A stretch of 64,000 nucleotides of DNA from Carya illinoinensis (Eukaryota > Streptophyta > Magnoliopsida > Fagales > Juglandaceae), in assembly GCF_018687715.1 (NCBI RefSeq), contig NC_056767.1, positions 1,488,001 through 1,552,000 of the forward strand. Reading direction: 5' to 3'. Shown here in pieces: positions 45,573 through 57,986 of the stretch. A model generated the notes under the pieces. That model was not told the DNA's origin. It saw nothing but the letters and a program-made list of their open reading frames with translations, and searched no databases. Positions within the stretch are counted from its first letter, which is position 1, and each line of letters opens with the position of its first letter. The translations under genes were made by a program, and so were the position numbers.

Positions 45573-48333
45573 TTCAGAGGGAGGGGCTGGGATTTTGCTA
45601 GGGTTTATTGGGAAAGACTGAAAGAGTACTGTATAATTATAATATTATTGATAAGGAAGTCAATTTTTGACGGGCCAAGTCGCAAGAGCACTGGGATTGA
45701 TTTCTAATCTTTAAAATTACATTTTTTAAAGATTGATTTTATATATTAAAAAAAAATTCTCACATTAAATTATATATATTTGAATTAAATAATAATAAAA
45801 TTTTTTTTTATTTTTTTGTTAAAATTATTATTTTTATATATTTTACAATTAGTACAATGTGTTTAAAAATACCAATTCTATATATTTAAATATTATCAAT
45901 TTCATATATAAAAATGACCAATTTTATCAATAAATATTAATATATATTAAAAAACACTTTCTTTAATCAACTTAATACAATTTTCATATATCAAAATCAT
46001 CTTAATACAAATTTCACAAAGTTGATTTTAATAGATAACAGAGAAAAAATAATAAAATAATATTTGAAAAGTGAATGGTGCTTCTTCAAACTTGAAGAAG
46101 TACTATTTATAGCTATGTAAAATTTTGAAGATACATAATTCAATGTAGACCAATTTAGAGATATTATTCAAATATTAAGATGAAAATAAAGATGCATAAG
46201 CTATTATCAATTCTCTAAGGAAATCAGAGATTCTCATGCAAAAAATTATTTTTTGAACAAGCTCTTTTTCTATTCTTTTTTCCAAAATGAATGGATAAAT
46301 TTACATATTTCAAGAGTACTCTCAATAATTTATGTATTCCATTCTTTAAAATATATCATTAAAATTTATTTATTTTTATTTTACATACTAACTTTTATAA
46401 TATATTATATATCAATTTATCTATTTTTTTTTTATATCATTTACATGTTATACTTTTTAAACTTTTTTATTCATTTCAAATATTTTCTCTAACTACCAAT
46501 GATATCCTCATATCTTTTAACATTTGCAATATCTCACATATATAATGTCATATAATTATGTTCTATTTTAAATTTATTCAAATTTATAAGCTAAACTAAA
46601 ATATAAATTAAATCAAAAAATAAAAAGAAGAGATTATATAATGAAAATATTGTCAAAGTATATTAAAAGAATATCCATTCTCTATAATTCTTGAAAATAT
46701 TCTAAAAAAATACCTAGCTTTATCATTAACAATATCAAAACTTTTGCATGCATAAAAGTCGAAAGGACTATAAACGGAGTGCTAGAGAGTAGATGAGAGA
46801 TAAGAGAGTGGGGCTTGTGCAAAAGTGATAAAAGGGTTAAAATGAAAATAAGATAAAAGGGAAAGTGGTTGAAATGAGAGAGAAATAATAAAAATATATA
46901 TATTTAGAAGAATGAACAGTAACCTCTACATGCAAAGGATTTACTGTAGCTTAATGTTTAATAGAAATAGAATATATGATCCAATGGAAATTATTTTTGG
47001 CCATCTTTCTTTATATTTTATCAAAATTTATATTTTACAAAATCTATTATGAGTGCTCACTATAACTTATATTATTTTTATATTTATTATTGTTAAGGAA
47101 AAAGGAAAATAAGAATAAGAGATAAAAAGATGTGTCCATCTATAAGAATGTTATCCAAAGTCTTGAATTCCGTTCCAGTTGAAATATTAAAATAGAATAT
47201 TTCAATATCATACATTTTAAAATAGTCACTACATGTATAAATTATATAGAAATGCTAAACTCACACATGGGGGCTCTCGACAATGGTTTTTTTTTTTATT
47301 TAATAATTAAAGAAGTGTTTTTTAATGATGTTTTGAATTTTTTTTGAAAAAAAAAATTAAAAGTCTTAAAAAAATACACGATAAAAAAGCAAAAAATAAA
47401 AATAAAAATTACAATATCAGGATGCCCCATGTGTGATGGTAGAGCCACTCTAAATTATATATATATATATAAACAATTATATATTAAAAAAATAATATTC
47501 CAAACTAACATCAATACAAGTAGTAAAAACATATATAATTGAAAATCTCAAAAATATTTCTCAATAAAAAGTCTTAAAAACACGCATATATAATAAACTT
47601 AATAACACTTCTGAGTTGTCAATCCAACTATTAAATAAATAATCACTCTTTTTTATCTAAAAGACAATAAGAATCAAAGTTCAAAACGTTAATCAAAATA
47701 TTTTCAATCACAGTAACCACCATCATCATCAACATCAACATGGTATGGAAAAAGTCTAGTCAATTTACCATTTTTTCGTCAGTTTATCACTATAGTTTTT
47801 TTTTTCCTCCTCATCTTCTTTCTCAAAATTAATTGATAGTATGCTTTCGAAATAAAATAATTGACCATGCAAAATATATGAGACGTGTTAAGATGTATTT
47901 ATAAGAAGTTCAAAAACGTTGTGGGTCTACGTATAAAAAGGTATTAAATTGAAAAATATCATAGGTCCTACGTGTAAAGAGGTTTTGAGTTGAGATAATT
48001 TTATTAATTTGAGAGTTGAGTGTTTAGATATTAGACTCGCCTTAAAATTAGACTAAACTGAGTTAATCTCAATTCAATCTAAGTTCCAATCAAGACCTAA
48101 CTTGACAAGGTTGGATAAGGGGTCAAACTGGCCCTAACCCAAATTAAATGAGATAAATCTCTTTTAATTTGCTACAGAGCTCTCATTACAATCAACAAAC
48201 TGCAAAACCCTTTTTTCCCCTACAAATAATAAACTTACATCAATGAATACGTAAATTTCTCACGAGAACAGAGTAGGGAAAGACGAGAGTGAGTCACTCT
48301 GTATATTTCAAGATGTACATCGTATTGGGAGAA
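45573..48333. other. BCD1 upstream region and AT-rich intergenic DNA
   Basis: The BCD1 promoter presumably lies in the first few hundred bases; a 'tataattata' stretch at about 45630-45640 is a possible TATA region. Beyond that the DNA is very AT-rich, with a MITE-like element at 47262-47455 and no gene recognised. Confidence 0.45.
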
Positions 48334-48413
48334 GGTACTTGAAATGCGTAGAGAGAGATAGAAGAAGACAGTTGGTACTTGAAATGCGTAGAGAGAGATA
48401 GAAGAAGACAGTT
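48334..48413. repeat. 40-bp tandem duplication
   Basis: Two identical units starting 'ggtacttgaaatgcgtagag' at 48334 and 48374. Confidence 0.95.
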
Positions 48414-48827
48414 TTAGTACCATGAATACAATCTTGGCATGGGCAAATTGTCTAGAAAATGGTCCCTTTTCTAGTATTGAATTCCGTTACGAAAATTGAA
48501 TCTCATGTAAACAAAACCAAAATTTAAAAATTGAATCCCACTTAACAAAAAGAGGAATTTTAATGGACCTCTCAACGAATATTAATGGATGGACATTTTG
48601 GGCATAGATTGAGCATGAGATGATTTTATATATTCAAATGTATGATAACCAATAGCAAAATAGTTCTAGTTTTATAAACAAAATCCTGGCCTATAGTAAT
48701 GACTCCATATGAACAGAAATACTTGCAGGAGAACTTCTCCCCTACTATAAGATACAGAGATATATACATAAAATGCACAATGAGATTCTTAGAGAAGTTA
48801 ATCAGAAAGATAAATACTTTAGCCACA

Positions 48828-48970
48828 AAAGAATTACACAAAAGTAAATCCACAAACTGACGTGACTTGATGCAGTATATCAAATTGTAAAGTTACTTTT
48901 AATGTAAAGTAGATATAACACATCATGTGAAAGTACATCAGTTTGTGAGTTTACTTTTGTGTAATCTTTT
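48828..48970. mobile_element. Palindromic MITE
   Basis: The arms 'attacacaaaagtaaatcca' (from 48834) and, complementary, 'gtttacttttgtgtaat' (to 48965) together with 'caaactga' and 'tcagtttg' form a stem of about 30 bp enclosing about 80 bp of AT-rich sequence. Size and structure fit a stem-loop MITE. Related phrases occur at 31.2-31.37 kb. Confidence 0.75.
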
Positions 48971-49444
48971 TGAGTCTTTAGTAGTTCTCAATCTGAAAAC
49001 CCATATAAAGAATATGATCCTTCGAGGAGCGAGGAAGAAACCTGTAGAAATTAGTTTGGTTCCTCAATAAAGACTGGAAGAAAGACATGAGATGTAAATG
49101 AGTTTAAGCAATAGAGTTGACTACGTTTACTCCAGTAGCAACAAAGTAGATTGTGGAGGTGGTGATCGTGACATCAGAGTGAGGAGAGTCGAAACAAAGA
49201 GCAAAAGTGAATTTTGAAGATTAGAGTTCTAGTTTCACGAGGAAGGGGAAGAAGTAGAAATGGACCGAGACTCCAATTTTGTCCGTTAGTTTTCAGGATA
49301 TTTACGATAATGTCATGCAGTAGGTCATAGGGCCATTAGAAAATGTACTTTTCTCATAATAAAGTCTTATTAAAAACTTTTTCACATTTGCGACAGGATA
49401 AATAATTACTTGTAGAATATTTATGTAGGAGGAGTCAAGTTAGA
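48971..49444. other. Intergenic DNA, nothing recognised
   Basis: No ORF or repeat of note. Confidence 0.35.
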
Positions 49445-50265
49445 TGATGCTGAGATGTTAGAATGCATGTTGATGGCGCTGAATTACCTTGAGATGTCAA
49501 TCAAGGCAAGCACAACAAGAAACAATTATCTTTTCCTAATTTGGGGCAATTTTGAACATGTGTCGGTATTTTGGCCATAATTTTAGCTATGAGTATCGAA
49601 ATCGTGCATATGACTCCAATTCGAAAAGCTCTGAATGACGCGCACGTCGTGGTCATCTATCATTTTTAGGCCAAAATTAGCTATTTTTTCTTTCAAATCT
49701 CTATGTTTAGATATTTTTTTTTTCCTTTTATGGTAATATTTTATTTCTCATTTAGGAAGTGATTTTGAACACGTGTCGATATTTTGGCCATAATTTTAAC
49801 TATGGGTATTGGAATCGTGCATATGATTCCAATTCGAAAAGCTCTAAATGACGCGCACATCATGGTCACCTATCATTTTCGAGGCCAAAATTAGCTATTT
49901 TTTCTTTCAAATCTCCATGTTTAGATATTTTTTTTTCCTTTTATTGTAATATTTTATTTCTCATTTAGGAAGTGATTTTGAACTCGATTTTGGTTATATT
50001 TTTGGTAGATTAATTATTTATTTCCATATTTATTTTTGGTGTGTTTATTAGAATTTTGCTATTTTTGATAAAAATATGATATTTTCAAATTATAGCTATT
50101 ACAGCTCGGCTTATGGTCTAATTTTGACATTCTTGAGTTTTGATAATCTTGAATTAAACATTAGAGTCGTTTTCTCTATGTTTTTTGGTGAATCTTTTGT
50201 CTTCTCTGTATTGATCGTCTATTAAATTTAGCTGCCAAAATTAATCTAAATTCTATCCAGCATCA
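49445..50265 (+). repeat. 5' LTR with an internal 213-bp tandem duplication
   Basis: Within the LTR a unit starting 'tttgaaca.gtgtcg' occurs at 49551-49763 and again at 49764-49976. The 3' LTR has a single copy, so the duplication arose after insertion or in only one LTR. Confidence 0.85.
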
Positions 50266-51522
50266 ATTGGCATCAGAGTTTAAGCATCTTTCATAGGGTT
50301 ATGTCTCATCAGTTTCCATGATTGGTGGTCATGATCATCATGGGCAGGTTTCGAACGAGGAAGTCTCACACCGTGATCATAACATTCAGGATGTGATAAT
50401 TAAGAATTTGCATAGACATATTGCAGAGTTAACCCAGTGTCTAGCAGCGCAGAATATCGGTGGTCGTGAGATGGAAGATCATGATCCCAATTCAAGTTTT
50501 GAGAATCCATATAACAATCATGCTCTATTATGAGAGCACCGTGGTCAGGAGGAACATCATAGAGACCTTGGTTTCAAACTAGATCTTCCCGAGTTTTCTA
50601 GTATGTTACAGGATGGAAGTTTCATTGATTGGTTACATGAAGTGGAGCAAGTTTTTTATTATAAGAAAGTTCACTATTGCGGGAAAGTGAAACCATTTGT
50701 CATCAAACTAAGGGTAGAGCATTTGCTTAGTGGGAGCAGTTGAGACAATCATGAGACAAGTGTAAGGCCAAGGTTATTGGCTGGGAGAAGATGATGAAAA
50801 AGATAAAGGGTCACTTCCTTGCTTTCGGCTATACTACAACATTGTTTCAACGACTACACACGTTGATGCAAGGCACGAGATCAATTGATAATTACACGGA
50901 AGAGTTCTATCAATTGATAGCCTATAATGATCTATTCGAGACAGAGAAGCAAATGGTGGCACAGTTTTTGGGTGGCTTGTGGTAACCCTTGCATGATGTC
51001 CTTAGTCTGTACTCTTTGTGGACAGTTTCTGAAGCATACCGGCGTGCACTTGTTGTGGAGAAACAACAGAGTAGGATGCCAATATTCAGAAGTGATCAAA
51101 ATAGTCAAGTTTCTCACCCTTAGGAATCTCGTCCTACCCCTCAACCACCATAGGGCCAAAGTTCTAACTCCAATATCAGGTGTTTCACATGTTGCGAACA
51201 GGGACATCGAGCAACTGAGTGGAAAAAACCTGCTAATCAGAAAGGTAAAAATCTCCTGATTAAAGAAGAAGTGGTAGAAGAAACTAAGGAGTTGGGGGAA
51301 CTTGTATATAATGATGATGAGGATGCAGACGTGTTGTGTGATGATGGCCATGAGACCCTAGTCATTCGCAAGAGTCCACTAGCTCCCAAGGGTGATTTAG
51401 GAGACGATTGGTTGAAAACTAATATTTTTCACATTACCTGCACAGTTGTTGACAAAGTTTGCAAAATGATCATTGACAATGGTAGTTGTGAGAACATGGT
51501 GTCTAAAGAGATTGTGTAGAAG

Positions 51523-51811
51523 TTACAGTTGAAGATAGACCATCACCCAAAGCCTTACAAGTTGTCGTGGCTCAATAAGGGTAGTGAGGTAATAGTAGAT
51601 ATATGATGCATAGTATCTTTCTCTGTAGGCAGAACATATTTTGATAATGCTTGGTGTGATGTCATCTTACAGTTGAAGATAGACCATCACCCAAAGCCTT
51701 ACAAGTTGTCGTGGCTCAATAAGGGTAGTGAGGTAATAGTAGATATATGATGCATAGTATCTTTCTCTGTAGGCAGAACATATTTTGATAATGCTTGGTG
51801 TGATGTCATCT
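51523..51811 (+). repeat. 144-bp tandem duplication in the Gypsy protease region
   Basis: A unit from 'ttacagttgaagatagacc' to 'gtgtgatgtcatct' is present twice, at 51523-51666 and 51667-51810, apparently identical. The identity implies a recent event in an already dead element. Confidence 0.95.
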
Positions 51812-54494
51812 ATATGGATGCGTGTCATGTGTTATTAGGCAAGCCTTGGTAGTAAGATCTCAGTGTTATTCATAATAGACAGAAAAATACATATTCCTTT
51901 AGAATCAAAGGGAAGAAGATCGTGTTGGCACCTTACCTGGAAGGAACCACTCCTACCCTGATAGCAAATAATACTAACATGTTTCCCATGTCCAAGTTTT
52001 TAGAGGAGATTGAGTATGAAGAGGTAATTTATGCTTTGCTGCCTTGTGAGAATAGTGCAGTAGACATAGGCCTAGATTTGACACGAAAGGTGTAATAGCT
52101 GCTAGCAACATTTTTTGATTTGATGTCAGAAGACCTTCATCCTGGACTTCCACCGATGAGGGATATTCAACATCAGATTGACTTTGTTTTGGGGTCGAAG
52201 TTGCTAAATCGACATGTATTGCCTCAGTCCCAAAAAATAAAAAAAGTTACAGTGTCAGGTTATGGAGTTATTGGAGAGAGGTTATGTCCATGAGCCCATG
52301 TGCGGTTCTTTCCCTTCTGGTGCCAAAGAAAGATGGTTCTTGGCGTATATGTGTAGACAACAAAGTGAATAACAAGATCACAGTGAAGTATAGATTTTCG
52401 ATTCCCCGCCTGGATGACATGTTGGATCAACTATCCGGTTCTAAGGTCTTCTAAAAAATCTACTTAAAAAGTGGATACCACCATATCAGAATAAGGCTTT
52501 CAAATGAGTTGAAAACAAAGTTGAAGGCTCAACATGGTTTGTATGAGTGAATGGTCATGCATTTTAGACTGCCCAATGCGCCAAACACATTCATGAGATT
52601 TATGCATCAGGTTTTATGATCTTTTATGGGGAAATTTATTGTTGTTTACTTCGATAATATCCTTATTTATATTCCAACATGGGCATCACATTTAGATCAC
52701 CTCCAAGGTATTTTTGAGATGCTGACGAATGAGTATTTGTTTGTCAATCAGAATAAGTGTTCCTTTTTTATTACTTATGTCACTTTCTTTAGTTTTGTTG
52801 TCTACTAATAGTGTTCATGCAGATCAGTCAAAGATAGATGTAATTCTAGAGTGGTCCACACCTAAAACCTTGCATGATGCTAGTTGTTTCCATGGATTGG
52901 CATCTTTCTACTGTCGGTTCATCAACAATTTCAGCACTCTACTTGCCCCTATCACTTAATGCTTTAAGAGACGTGCATTCTAGTGGTCTAAGAGCATCCA
53001 CATTGGACTATATGCAAAGCCAATTTTGCATAATATTAACATAAATTGAGCTGCATTGGATTTTCTATCTCCAAAAATTTAGCTAACTATAAACAGTACA
53101 TTTACAATTTTCCATATCCACTATTTACTCTCCAAGTTATATTTTAATCTTTATTTCTCTCTCCTCCCATGCTCTCTCTCCCCGAAACCCCCCCCCCCAA
53201 ATAGGATTATTTCATTTGCTTCTCCACTCGGTTTCTCCTCTCCGAATCCCATCCCTCTCTCGACCGAAACAACCCACCGGAAAAAGCAAATCCATGCACC
53301 TCTCTCTCACGAAGGTTGTCGATGGAGCCTGCGACTGCTGCTGGGAATCATCACGGTTGCTGGTTTTCTTAGTTTTCTGCTATTTCAGGTATGATTTCTC
53401 CCTTTATCTTCACGGTTTCGGTTAGGGTTTTAGAGCAGTGAAAGTGTGTGGATATTTTTTTGTTGCCATTTCTTCATTTTATGTTGTTCTTGGTTTAGAT
53501 TAGGGTTTCTAATTTGTGAATCTCATGGAATTTATTTTCTGTTCTTGCCCACTGCTGAAATGTACCAGAACGAGAATCTAGAATAAAAATTATGGGAGGG
53601 GCCAAACGTATTGCTGAAATATTTCTATTCAGAATCTAGAATACATTGTTGAAATTTGAAGCAATACGTTTCTATTCTAGATTCTCGTTTAGCCTGAAAT
53701 GTATACTAATAAGGTTGAGAATATTTGCAAATAGCCAAAAAACTATATAAAGTATTTGATTTTCTTCAACAATGTGGTTCAAGTCAAAGCTAATAAACAC
53801 GGCTATGAAAAATCTGCACTGAAACAAACATTAGATCCTTTACATCAACATCAAACATCAAATCTGCACCCAGTCAACAGTTGGGTGAGAAGCTAATGCC
53901 AATAGTTGGCGCTGAGTGCTGCTTCAACCAAGAAACCTACAAAAGTTTTCTTCCCCTTAAACCATCAGTGGCAAACCTAAAAAGAATATAAAAAAACAAA
54001 TGGAATGAACAAAAAGGTCATGTTTTTTAAATCTGGATAACACAAGAGGTTGGTGATACCAATTTACAACTTAATTAACATGCGTAGATTTTATAAGGCT
54101 CCAGTTGGTAAATGAGAAAATCAGTCCAAGAATACTGGTCCAAAATTCCACTAGTATTATGTATGGAGAAGATCGCTGCTCTGCTAGAAGAAAAGCAAAG
54201 GCATAATGAAGAATGACGGAATGTAACTTTGTGTGGTAGCAAATCATTATTGCCATTCATCTGAAAAATGCACAGAAATGGCACTGCAAACACACTTGTA
54301 GCACATACTTTTGAGCATAAAACACAATTTATTCCCAGAATCAAAGCAACCTATCTATGACCCATTACATATGAGATTTTCAAAGTATACAACATTTTTA
54401 TGAGTCAAAGAGGCATACAACTCATACAACACTAATAACAATATTGTTTTAAACATTACTAACAATTCATTTTATGATAGAACATACTGCAAAC

Positions 54495-54960
54495 CTTTGG
54501 GTTGCGACCTGTTGTATCCCATAAATGTATGGTCCCATCGTCACCAGCAGTCACTAGAAGGTGTCGGCTAATTCGAGAATAATCGAGCACTCTCAATACC
54601 TAATCTTACAATCCCAAAGATAGACAATCAGCTTGAAAACCCAAACTCAATACCATAAACACCTGAACAAAAGCACCAAGATACAACAAACTGAATAACC
54701 TGTTGATTGGGGTCCTTGAGTTTAGTAGCCCTGGCACCAGATGCAAGGTTGTGAAGTATGAGATCCCTGCTAAGACTGATGGAAGCCAAGTGTTCATCCT
54801 TGCAGTTGTACATTGCACCTGTTATTGTATTGGTATGGCCTCTCAACCATTTAATACATCTCTTCCTCTGCAAATCCCATATTCTTACAACTTGACCGCT
54901 TCCACCAAAACATATGTACCGGGATACCTTATTGCTGAAGCTGATAGCCATTATAGACTC
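54495..54960 (-). pseudogene. NEDD1: Captured NEDD1 gene fragment, with intron
   Basis: Two exons of the plant NEDD1 WD40 protein (gamma-tubulin complex recruitment to mitotic spindles) with their GT-AG intron retained. Exon 54960-54700 encodes 87 codons including [20 protein letters not shown] and the [11 protein letters not shown] segment. Exon 54599-54495 encodes 35 codons including [20 protein letters not shown]. Each exon is bounded by intact splice signals, is in phase 0 and has no stop. The intron shows that genomic DNA, not cDNA, was captured, in line with DNA-transposon transduplication. Only two exons of the WD40 propeller are present, so the fragment cannot make a full protein. Antisense transcription from the element promoter could produce sequence complementary to NEDD1 mRNA. 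Confidence 0.88.
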
Positions 54961-55715
54961 CTGTAAAATAATAATAGAAATTTAAAAGATAGACTGCAGC
55001 TACACAACTAGTACGGAATTAAGTCCCAAATGAAGACAACCAAGGACTAATCACTACAATGATCCTCGTATTGTCACAAAATCTATATTTAAGGGTTTCA
55101 CTATCAACAAGAAAATACAAAAGCAAAGTACTGATAAATGAAAATTAAGTGATTCTAATTTCTCTGGCTTCAACAATGTGGTGCTGCAGAGTACCTGCAA
55201 GTACTGATAAATGAAAATTATAAAAAAGGTATCATTGAAAAGAATTGGATGAAAGAATCTAACTTTACTGTAAGTAAAACCGAGATTAACTGTGCAAACT
55301 AATTAATTAGAAAACAATTAATTAAAAAACCCCTCCCATCATTTCTATTCTAGCTTCTTGTTCATTTTACTTTACATTACATTACATCACATTTAATTAC
55401 ATTTATGTGTCAATGTGCATCTCTACCCGGTACAGACCTCTCTTAGGCAGAACCAAGTGAAGGAAAACATAGTTTTGATCTTGTTGCATCCAGCTTTTAG
55501 ATTTTTATTAGAACAATTACAAGAAAAATAGATGATTTTTGTCCTGTTTTATGTCCTGTATTTAGATAAATCTGTACATCATCTTAAAAACTACATAATC
55601 TGAATTTTGTAAACATGTGGCCTTGCTTAATCTGAATTTTTTAAACATGTTGGCCCTGTTTTGCTTAATATGTACTGTTTTAGTAACATTTTATCCTTTA
55701 ATATTTTGTTGAAGG

Positions 55716-56803
55716 ATGAACAATTTAATTGATGAGGATCCCTTCTTCACCACATTGTTGGAAAGTGGTGAGGGTGGTATAAGCAACCATACTGTGGATG
55801 CTGCTTTCGTTGATGTCCAAGCGACACAACCCCAACGGGAAAAAAGGGCACCTAAACATAAATCCCAGCGGGGTGTGTCATTTACTATTGAGAAAGATAC
55901 TTTCCTCATTTCAGCTTGGCTTAACGTTAGTATAGATTCCATACGGGGGACTGACCAAACCTCCACACAATTGTGGAGTAGAATTTATGATTACTACTCC
56001 ACTTATAAAAAACCTAACAGTCAAGAACGATCTGTACCCTCTTTGACCAATCGGTGGTCAACCATTCAAAAATGTGTCAATAAATTTTGTGGTTCTATGG
56101 CCCAAGTTGAAGGAATGCATCCAAGCGGTGCAACCGAGCTAGACAAGGTATAATCGTTTATTTTGTCATTGTGTAAAATTATTTCAGATTGGTCCTACTG
56201 ATTGTTCTATTATTTTGTAAATTGACAAGGCAAAAATTTTGTACCGAGAGACCTTAAAAACCAACTTCACCTTGGATCATTGTTGGAATATTTTAAGGAA
56301 TCAACCGAAATGACAAACACACATGGAGACCATAAGAAGAAGAGACAACGTCTCACGTTCAGGTAGTACTCTAAACTCAATACAATTAGAGGACCCAATG
56401 GAAAATGTGCTTGTGGAGTGTGAGAAACCTCCGGGGAAAAAAGCTAAAAAAGAAAGAGAGAAAAAAAAGAAAAAGTAAGGAAATAGAATATAAAGAATTT
56501 AGTGAAGCCTTAAGAGAAATGACAGATGATAGGAAGATTTTACTGTTGGAGAGAAAAGAAAGCATAATGAGGTTAGAAAACCGCAATTCTGAGTTATTGG
56601 CTATTAAGAAGAAAAAGGTTGAAATGGAAATTAAAGCTCAAGAAGAAAGATCTATAATATTAGATGAAAAGAAGAGGAAAAATGATATGGAAATTATGAA
56701 ATTGGATATTGATTCTATGAATTCTTTGCAGCAAGAGTATTTCCATAATCTTCAAATGGAAATTATTGAGGAACAAAGAAATAAGGTCATATCTCGTACA
56801 TAG
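55716..56803 (+). pseudogene. Harbinger ORF1 (Myb/SANT-like) pseudogene
   Basis: Exon 55716-56147 encodes 144 codons with a SANT/Myb-like segment: RGVSFTIEKDTFLISAWLNV, GTDQTSTQLWSRI, and SVPSLTNRWSTIQKCVNKFCG. It is followed by an 82-bp intron and an exon from 56230. The second exon hits an in-frame TGA at 56311-56313, where relatives have Trp. Beyond it, frameshifts precede a Lys/Glu-rich coiled-coil region (56405-56803) ending in the typical EYFHNLQMEI-type tail. In plants such proteins are annotated as 'glutathione S-transferase T3-like', a misnomer. They are the DNA-binding ORF1 partners of PIF/Pong transposases. It is inactive as a full-length protein. Confidence 0.85.
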
Positions 56804-57764
56804 TTGTATGCTTTGTTTTGTGCAGTTTTTAATTTTTTTTTTGACACTGTGGTGACATAACTTGGATATTTATATACTGCTAGTTGCTATGAACACCAAG
56901 CCCTTTTTTGTACATCTATATGGGCCTTTTATTTTATTGTGGTTGGTGGTGGGTGGGAACATTTTGTTGGGTGAATATTTGTTATTGGTGGGATATTTTG
57001 TACTGCTTGTTGGTGCTAGTGCTGGTACTGGAGCTGTTGGAGGACCCAATGGCAAGGCTGTTTTTGTTGTTGTTGAAGGGTGCTGGAGCCACTGGAGGAC
57101 TTGTTGCTGGTTGTTGGTTGCTGTTTTCTGGTTGCTGTTATTGTAATGAATTTGTATCAAAATCAACTTTTTGAAACTTGTATTAAGTTGATTTTGATAC
57201 ATAGAATTAGTCACATGTGAGTTCTAAAGTTGATACAGTCAAATGTAAGTTTTGAATGTTGATATTAGTCAAATGTATTAATCTGAGTACATATTTAATA
57301 TGTGTTGTTTGGTGTATATTGGGTTGGTGGGAAAGATTCACTTGGGTTGTGGTTCATGGCTGTAACAGATTTGATGAATTTGATGAATTTCTCCTTCTAT
57401 GAAAGCTTGATTGATACTCTTTAAATTTGATGAATTTTATTATATATACAATTGGTAAATTTGGATGCATGAAACTAGGTATGGATGCATGAAATAATCT
57501 TCATTATTTCATTCTACAGGTTCGGTGGCACTGAAATATTTCCATATACTGGGTACTGATTGCATGTATAAAACCAGTACATGGAAATTGCACTCTAAAA
57601 AAAAAAAATTAGGCATAAAAAAATAATAAAATAATAAAATTTTATTATTATTTTGTTTTAAATATGCATAAGTCAATGTGGAAGTTTTGTTGAAATGATA
57701 AAATAGATATGCAAAAGAGGTGATTTTGCATATGCATATGCATAGTCCAATGTGGATGCTCTAA

Positions 57765-57983
57765 GGAGCCAGAGGCCAATTTTCAACTGATCAAACAAAA
57801 GACAATAGAAGCACCAGTCCTGGTTTTTCCAAATTTTGAGAAGGTGTTTGAAGTTAATTGTGATGCATCTAAAATTGGCATTAGTGGTTTTTTTAGCCAA
57901 GAGGGGCACCAAATAGCCATTTCCAGTGAGAAGCTGTCTGGGTCCAAAAATAATTATTCCACTTATGATCTAGAGGATCTGAG
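57765..57983 (+). pseudogene. RNase H piece of the Gypsy polyprotein
   Basis: Encodes FEVNCDASKIGISGFFSQEG and a SEKLSGSKNNYSTYDLE segment, the conserved start of Ty3/Gypsy RNase H. It is separated from the reverse transcriptase region only by the nested Harbinger element, and truncated at the 3' LTR. Confidence 0.88.
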
Positions 57984-57986
57984 TGA

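Larger units (their letters stand above)
52989..57764. mobile_element. PIF/Harbinger element carrying a host gene fragment (nested)
   Basis: The element spans 52992-57761 (4,770 bp). Its ends are perfect inverted repeats of at least 20 bp (gagcatccacattggactat and its complement), flanked by the 3-bp duplication TAA (52989-52991, 57762-57764), the typical PIF/Harbinger target site. It sits between the reverse transcriptase and RNase H parts of the Gypsy element, whose sequence continues in register on both sides. Contents are a leader-like CT-rich region (about 53160-53400), an antisense NEDD1 fragment (54495-54960) and a broken Myb/SANT ORF1 (55716-56803). No DDE transposase was recognised, so it would depend on a relative for movement. 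Confidence 0.9.

Noticed and set aside
54495..54960. Interpretation of the NEDD1 sequence as the functional NEDD1 locus
   Set aside because: Only two internal WD40 exons are present and they lie within Harbinger terminal repeats; the rest of the gene is missing.
57001..57146. Gly/Val/Leu-rich frame in the Harbinger element
   Set aside because: GTTGTTGGTG-type low-complexity sequence without conserved motif; no transposase signature.
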